A stretch of 64,000 bases of DNA from Argentina anserina. Taxonomy: Eukaryota; Streptophyta; Magnoliopsida; Rosales; Rosaceae. How positions within the stretch are numbered: the stretch's first letter is position 1; every line of letters starts with the position of its first letter. Both the position numbers and the translations under genes were made by a program. Location of the stretch: assembly GCF_933775445.1 (NCBI RefSeq), contig NC_065878.1, forward strand, positions 14,767,395 to 14,831,394, in the 5' to 3' direction. A model generated the notes under the pieces. That model was not told the DNA's origin. It made no database searches and saw nothing but the letters and a program-made list of their open reading frames with translations. Below, piece by piece: positions 59,101 to 64,000 of the stretch.

Positions 59101-60618
59101 CTAAAAAATCAGACTTGGTCTCTTGTTACCCCATCAGCCTCCCAGAAACCGGTTGGCTGTAAGTGGGTTTTCCGCATCAAACATAATTCGGATGGCTCCG
59201 TGGATCGTTACAAAGCTCGTCTTGTAGCTAAAGGGTTCCATCAACGACAGGGCATTGATTATGATGAGACCTTCAGTCCTGTCATCAAGCCGGCCACCAT
59301 CAAAACCGTTCTTGCTATTGCTGTATCCTGTGGCTGGTCCCTTCGTCAGCTCGATGTCAAAAACGCCTTTCTCCATGGGTTCTTAACTGAAGAGGTTTAC
59401 ATGACTCAGCCTCCTGGTTTTGTTGATCAAGATCACCCACATTATGTCTGCAATCTCCACAAGTCTCTCTACGGTTTGAAGCAAGCCCCTCGGGCGTGGT
59501 TTAATCGCATTAGTTCTTTTCTTGTGACAGCTGGATTCTATCAATGTAAGGCAGATCACTCTCTTTTTGTTTTTCGGTATGGGGCTCACATCATCTACTT
59601 ACTTCTCTATGTGGACGATATTGTGCTAACTGGAAGTGATGCTAAGATTGTTGACAGTTTTATTAGTGCTCTTAGTCGTGGTTTTGATATTAAGGATTTG
59701 GGTCCACTCCATTATTTTTTAGGGTTACAAGTCTCTTCCTTTGGTCATGTTCTTCACGTTGATCAATTGAAGTATGACCATGATCTCTTACAGAAACATG
59801 ACCTCCTTCATTGTCAACCTGTCAACACTCCAATGACCGCCAAGCCTCTGCTCTCTGCCACTGAAGGAGACCTCCTCCCAAATCCTACCGTATACCGTGA
59901 GCTTGTTGGTTCCATCCAGTATTTCACCATCACTCGTCCCGACATCTCTTATGCGGTAAATTATGTTGCCCAATTCATGAGTAACCCTCGTACTATGCAT
60001 CTCATAGCTGCCAAGCAGATTCTGAGATATGTCAAAGGCACCATTGACCATGGTCTTTCATTTCGGCCACAACACTGCCATGTGTCTCTCTCTGCCTATT
60101 CTGATGCTGATTGGGCCGGCTGTCCAGACTCTCGCCGATCCACCACAGGCTATCTTGTCTACTTTGGCACCAATCTCATTTCATGGTGCTCCAAACGTCA
60201 GCCTACAGTGGCTCGCTCAAGTGCCGAAGCAGAATACCGAGCCCTTGCTCATGCTTATGCTGAAACATCATGGTTAGGCTACTTGCTTTATGAACTTGGT
60301 ATATGTATTCAATCTCCAGTCTTGCTGCATTGTGACAACCTAAGTGCCACCTATATGGCTTCTAATCCTGTGTTTCATGCCCGCACTAAACACATTGAGC
60401 TCGATTATCATTTTGTACGTGAGAAAGTGGCACTTGGTAGCCATCGTGTTTGTTTCATTCCTTCTATTGATCAGCCAGCCGATCTCCTCACCAAACCCCT
60501 TCACAAACCGCGCCATCATCTTCTATGTCTCAAATTTGTCCAGCCAAGGCCGTCTAGTTTGCGGGGGGTATTAGCGAGATCAGCTCCACCTCTTCCTCTC
60601 TGCTCAAATCATGAGTGA
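56176..60618 (+). pseudogene. Copia gag-pol remnant
   Basis: Gag starts near 56194 (FPKLTKTNYLIWLQPIESYL). A TAG at 56434-56436 interrupts it, then come the UBN2-type region, the zinc knuckle CPTCMSSLHGPTQC (C-x2-C-x4-H-x4-C) and a second TAG at 57019-57021 before the knuckle. Protease is at ~57265 (WYPDTGATHHMTS). The pre-integrase block is at 57655 (LWHNRLGHPS), followed by integrase (IIHSDVWMA, ILQSDNGTEY). The frame shifts inside the integrase near 58090 and back near 59100, where a TAA (59102-59104) also lies. RT: ARLVAKGFHQRQGIDYDETF, LDVKNAFLHGFL, YVDDIVLTG. RNase H: YSDADWAGC, RRSTTGY, KHIELDYHFVREK. RT and RNase H are uninterrupted from 59200 to the stop at 60618. Confidence 0.92.
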
Positions 60619-60782
60619 TTTCCTCTATCATATCAACACTAATTGTGTGATTGATTGTTATTGATTATTTGACTTGATTCTATGTAATTACTGCTATTTA
60701 TATCCTTCTATAATAGGTTTCAATCACAGCTATATATAGCTTGTATATTGTAAACAGTTTCACAAGGAAATATATTTCTACA
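60569..60782 (+). repeat. 3' LTR of the Copia element
   Basis: 214 bp, about 97% identical to the 5' LTR. It is followed by the target duplication GTACA. Confidence 0.92.
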
Positions 60783-61019
60783 GTACATTTTGTAGGACTT
60801 TGAGAAGCTTTTATTAGATTTCTAAGCTAGGAAGCAAAGCAGAAAGTTTCTCTTGAAAGGAATTTGAAAGGAATTTGAAAGAAAGAAGAAATATACAGAG
60901 TTTTTCAAGACAAAGAACCTGAAGTGATGAAGTTGCAGCATATCAACCCGACTGTTCATAGTTTCAGAATTGACATGTAAGTTACAAATAGTCAACTACT
61001 AAGAAGTTGGAGAGGGCCT

Positions 61020-61425
61020 TCATCAGCATCTAAACAGCCTCATACCGGAACCTGAAAGGTGCATTAGCAAAATGAACCACTGATGCTTGTCCGGCTGTGA
61101 CGTCGGAGTTTGCTCTTCTTCATCATCTTTACTTGACAGCAATATTGGTTCTTGACATATCAAAACACTAGAGTTTCGTTCCATGAAATCAAGAGTTGTG
61201 AGGAAATCCAAATACTATAGCTTGGGAAGTGATAGCAAGCAACCATCGTCATTCAAAATGTTGGTAAAGCGTCATCGAGACAAAGCGTCCCAGGGCTACT
61301 GCAATCACCAAGATTCAGATATTCAAGCCTAATGAGATTTTAAATTGACTCATCTAGTTCTCTGATGTCACTGCCCCGTAGAACAAGAGACCTCAAGGAG
61401 TCCATCTTAATTGGAATTTTCGGAA
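61020..61425 (-). pseudogene. Possible LRR scrap of a TNL-type resistance gene
   Basis: The minus strand around 61310-61405 reads MDSLRSLVLRGSDIRELDES, a stop, then NLIRLEYLNLGDCSS. This is the spacing of two leucine-rich repeats as found in TIR-NBS-LRR proteins. The following part to 61023 (frame with DFLTTLDFMERNSSVLICQE) may be the protein's C-terminal region. No TIR or NB-ARC domain is in the window. The match is short, so another LRR family is possible. Confidence 0.45.
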
Positions 61426-61646
61426 ATGTAGCAAGACTTGAGTAGTTTGTCGCAAAAAAATGTTCGATGGATTGGTGCTCTGGTCAGAGAGCTAGTTTGA
61501 GGAAGTAATTGAATTTTTCCGGGTGATGCAGGCTGCATGGAATAAATAGACAAGGCAACCAAAATCAATTTAAATGGGCAAGTCATAAACCAAAATAATG
61601 ATGAGAAAATTAGAGATAAACCCATTTTTCAACCCTCCCCTTCAAT

Positions 61647-63264
61647 CTAGACCCACACTCAAAACTTTTTTCAATATAAACCCAAATTAATTATTTTTAC
61701 CTTATTCATAGGTTTTATTTCAATTAATTTGTTTTTACATTTTAGATGGTTTCACGATTCTACCCTTTTGGTTGTAAATATGAAACATCTCCTTCTATTT
61801 TAGTTAACATATAGTTATCTCTATCATAAATAAAATTTACTATTTAATTTGGAAATATTTGAGATAATTTTTCGGGTCAACATAAATAAATTTTGCAGTT
61901 TTATGTTAAGAGGAATTTTAGGATTGCATAATGTAACCAAACTAATAAATTCAGAATTACATTCTCAATTCCCCCCCCCTTGATTAAGACGATTTAATTT
62001 TGAATTTTGCCATTATAGGCTTTAATTTTGGCCATTAGTTTCTGTTCCTTACTTCTATTTAGTCGTTTGTCAATTATATTATGTCACCACTAACTTTCAT
62101 TATTTTCCTTATGATCATACGTTTTCTCTTTTCTCTCCTAGACATGTTATTTTGTTCCTATCTTCAATAGGTGCAACATCGGCCCTCCCACTTCCCGTAC
62201 TCATTAGGAGGTTGTAATGCTATTACCTACCAAGCAGGTTGTAATGCTCATTAGGATAGAATATTTTGCCTCAACCTCCAATGATAATTGCATTACCTAC
62301 TAAATTACCCATACCTCATACACAAACAACTAACCATCTATATACCTTGACAACATAAAAAACAACACATGTTGTACATTAATTTCGAATCTGCTCAATA
62401 GGTGCCACATTCATCCTCCCACCTATTCAACAGATCGGAAGTGTATATACCTTGTACACCAAAACATACCTATTTGGTAGAATCACAAAAACAAAAACAT
62501 CCTACACATTCAACAAACAAGGAAAACTAATCAAAACAATAAAAATGCATACCTCTTCACAATGTTGTCAACTGAAAAATATGAAATGCCCTCTTATCCC
62601 GACTGCAGACGTTCTCCAGCTCTAGTACGGATAACAACACACAACTTTGCTGGGATCTACGTAGCATTTGAATAAGCTTTGGTTAATAAGATTTCAAGAA
62701 TGTAGATGTAGACAACCCATAAACAAAAATATACCTATGTCGCAGGGAAACAAAACCAATTACCTGTCCTTGATCCTCAAATGGATACCCAGACAAACAT
62801 ACGCCACCCACCATCCTCTGATCCTGCGATCCATTTATATCCAGAGCATCGACAACAAAATCGCTAGATTGAAGTCAGAATGATGATTCTTTTCATTGTG
62901 AAGATTTCAAAATTAATTACCTTTACTAGTGAGGCTTCCATCTCGCGATTCGAGTTTAATGGCGACATATTGAGATTGATTACCTCTTACCCAGAGTTAT
63001 TGAGGTGGATTGGAAGCTTCAATCAAAGAAGCTATGATCAAGGGCAGAATAATGGTTGGCACAGTCTTGTTAAACCCATTTCACGGAAGTCGACTTTAGC
63101 AACCAGAAAATTAGGTTATTGATACACGTGGCAACAATTGTAATTTTGTTAAAAACTAGGACTGTTTTCTTACACTATATTGTATTTTTAATTTTCTGTT
63201 TAACCTATTAACAAGACTCTTAAGGTGGGTTTATATTGAAAAGGGTGTTGATTTTTGGGTTTAG
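61647..63264. mobile_element. TIR-bounded element (~1.6 kb), non-coding
   Basis: The left end CTAGACCCACACTCAAAACT followed by TTTTTCAATATAAACCCA matches the right end reversed, CTAAACCCAAAAATCAACAC then CCTTTTCAATATAAACCCA. TCAAT occurs next to both ends, but on the right it is two bases away, so the target duplication is uncertain. The interior has C-rich direct repeats (GGTGCAACATCGGCCCTCCC near 62171, a similar copy near 62400) and no transposase. Confidence 0.5.
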
Positions 63265-63558
63265 AATCAATTACCCCAATAATGATTTATGGCAACAATG
63301 AGGGGCTAAAGCTTTACATAGTACACTGGATAGCGGCCTTGACATTCAATTGTCATCCCTTTTACACATTAGAAAATACTGATAATCCAGGGATGTGAAC
63401 AAGCCGTACGAATGACATCTTAGCAGAATTTCTCAAGGAATGTCAACATCTCCAACAAAGTTTTATAATCTAGTTTCTGCAGCGGGATCCAGGGATGTTC
63501 TATGTAGCATTATTGTACTCAGTTTACTAAGTGCATACAACAGATTATTGCATAATCT
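63265..63558. other. 3' flank of the MAP kinase gene
   Basis: Presumed 3' untranslated and flanking DNA of the minus-strand kinase gene. Nothing else seen. Confidence 0.5.
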
Positions 63559-63731
63559 TCAGTGAATTGGATCTGGATTGAACTTTACTGACTCTCTCCA
63601 TATGAGCTCCTTGATGTTCTCTTCTGTAAATGATGGTTGCTCGAAGTCAAAACTGAAAGGACTTGCGCAGACAGGCTCCTCATTGATATCATGAAGAGGT
63701 GCTAAGTACGGATGGCAAAGAGCCTGATCAA
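63559..63731 (-). CDS. MAP kinase (MPK4-type), last exon only
   Basis: A splice acceptor (CCTTTGCAG at 63732-63740 on the minus strand) opens an exon that reads [20 protein letters not shown], then [33 protein letters not shown] and a stop at 63559. This is the end of a group-B (MPK4/MPK12-like) plant MAP kinase: kinase subdomain XI, the common-docking segment [10 protein letters not shown] that binds upstream MAPK kinases, and the C-terminal extension. The catalytic exons lie to the right, beyond the window; 63741-64000 looks like the preceding intron. No damage is visible. MPK4-type kinases act in immune and stress signalling and in cytokinesis. Confidence 0.88.
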
Positions 63732-64000
63732 CTGCAAAGGACAAAGAATAATTGTCAGTGAAACTACCCAATATGGTTCCAGTTGAGACTGAAAATACAT
63801 GTTCTACCGCTTATAACATAATGGATAATAGTGAATCTCTCATTACTATGTTTTCTTTACTGATAATCCTATTGACGTTTCAATGCACTCAGAACACTGT
63901 AGGATTGTTAAATCGTTGTTATAGTTTCTAGCAGAACCAAGTTACTAAGAATACTTCTTTAAAAAAAAGTTACTAAGAATACTATTCAAAACAAAAACCC

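Larger units (their letters stand above)
55935..60782 (+). mobile_element. Copia retrotransposon (Ale/Retrofit-like), inactivated
   Basis: LTRs of 216 and 214 bp (55935-56150, 60569-60782) differ by six substitutions and one 2-bp indel. The perfect 5-bp target duplication GTACA flanks them (55930-55934, 60783-60787). The primer-binding site TGGTATCAGCC starts at 56151 and a G-rich polypurine tract (GCGGGGGG) precedes the 3' LTR. Both LTRs begin TA instead of the usual TG and end CA. All gag-pol domains are present in order but interrupted by stops and shifts (see pol entry). Confidence 0.93.

Noticed and set aside
1..64000. tRNA, rRNA or snRNA genes
   Set aside because: No cloverleaf, A/B-box pair or conserved RNA core was noticed by eye; TGGTATCAGAGC sites are retrotransposon primer-binding sites, not tRNA genes.

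Overview
This window is plant nuclear DNA from a dicot, most likely a Rosaceae (strawberry/rose type) genome. The inference rests on intron-bearing plant genes (WRC-domain protein, DUF604 glycosyltransferase-like protein, GH28 polygalacturonase, MPK4-type MAP kinase), AT-rich intergenic DNA and plant transposon families (Copia, Ty3/Gypsy LTRs, hAT, Mutator, Emigrant-type pogo, LINE). The species cannot be fixed from the sequence alone.

Layout. 1-1736: the end of a large Gypsy-type LTR that runs off the left edge and sits in an intron of a decayed ferric-reductase (FRO) gene (1746-2886, minus). 4741-6145 (minus): a frameshifted, kinase-less malectin-like (CrRLK1L) receptor relic. 6520-8525: four ~500-bp tandem units, each carrying an internal inverted repeat. 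8811-9545: a LINE-like tail. 10590-11057: a long foldback MITE. 11823-12929: a Mutator-like element with a perfect 9-bp target duplication and an Emigrant-type element nested inside. 14206-15554 (plus): intact WRC gene. 16995-19592 (minus): intact three-exon DUF604 gene. 22175-25795 (plus): an MSL1-type mechanosensitive-channel pseudogene, split by an insert that holds a solo LTR with a heat-shock-element-like promoter. 26113-30250: a gag-less Copia element with 129-bp LTRs. 31618-32988: a UGT91-like pseudogene. 34047-40149: a nest of LTR remnants with three non-autonomous hAT elements, each with a perfect 8-bp target duplication. 40741-44082: a broken Copia relic split by another LTR, abutting an intronless HIBCH/CHY1 pseudogene (44078-44641, minus). 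44902-45711: a small TIR element. 49951-52270: TIR-like arms around a LINE ORF1-only relic. 53348-55680 (plus): intact polygalacturonase. 55935-60782: near-full-length but inactivated Copia element 250 bp downstream of it. 61020-61425: a possible LRR resistance-gene scrap. 63559-63731 (minus): last exon of an MPK4-type MAP kinase whose body lies past the right edge.

Only four genes look functional: WRC, DUF604, polygalacturonase and the MAPK exon. They are not an operon or pathway cluster. The window is dominated by insertions and by six decayed host genes. I found no convincing new multi-gene system. The most unusual signals are the inverted hAT pair able to form a long hairpin, the ONSEN-like heat-shock element in a solo LTR, the tandem array with inverted repeats, and the nested DNA transposons with intact target duplications.
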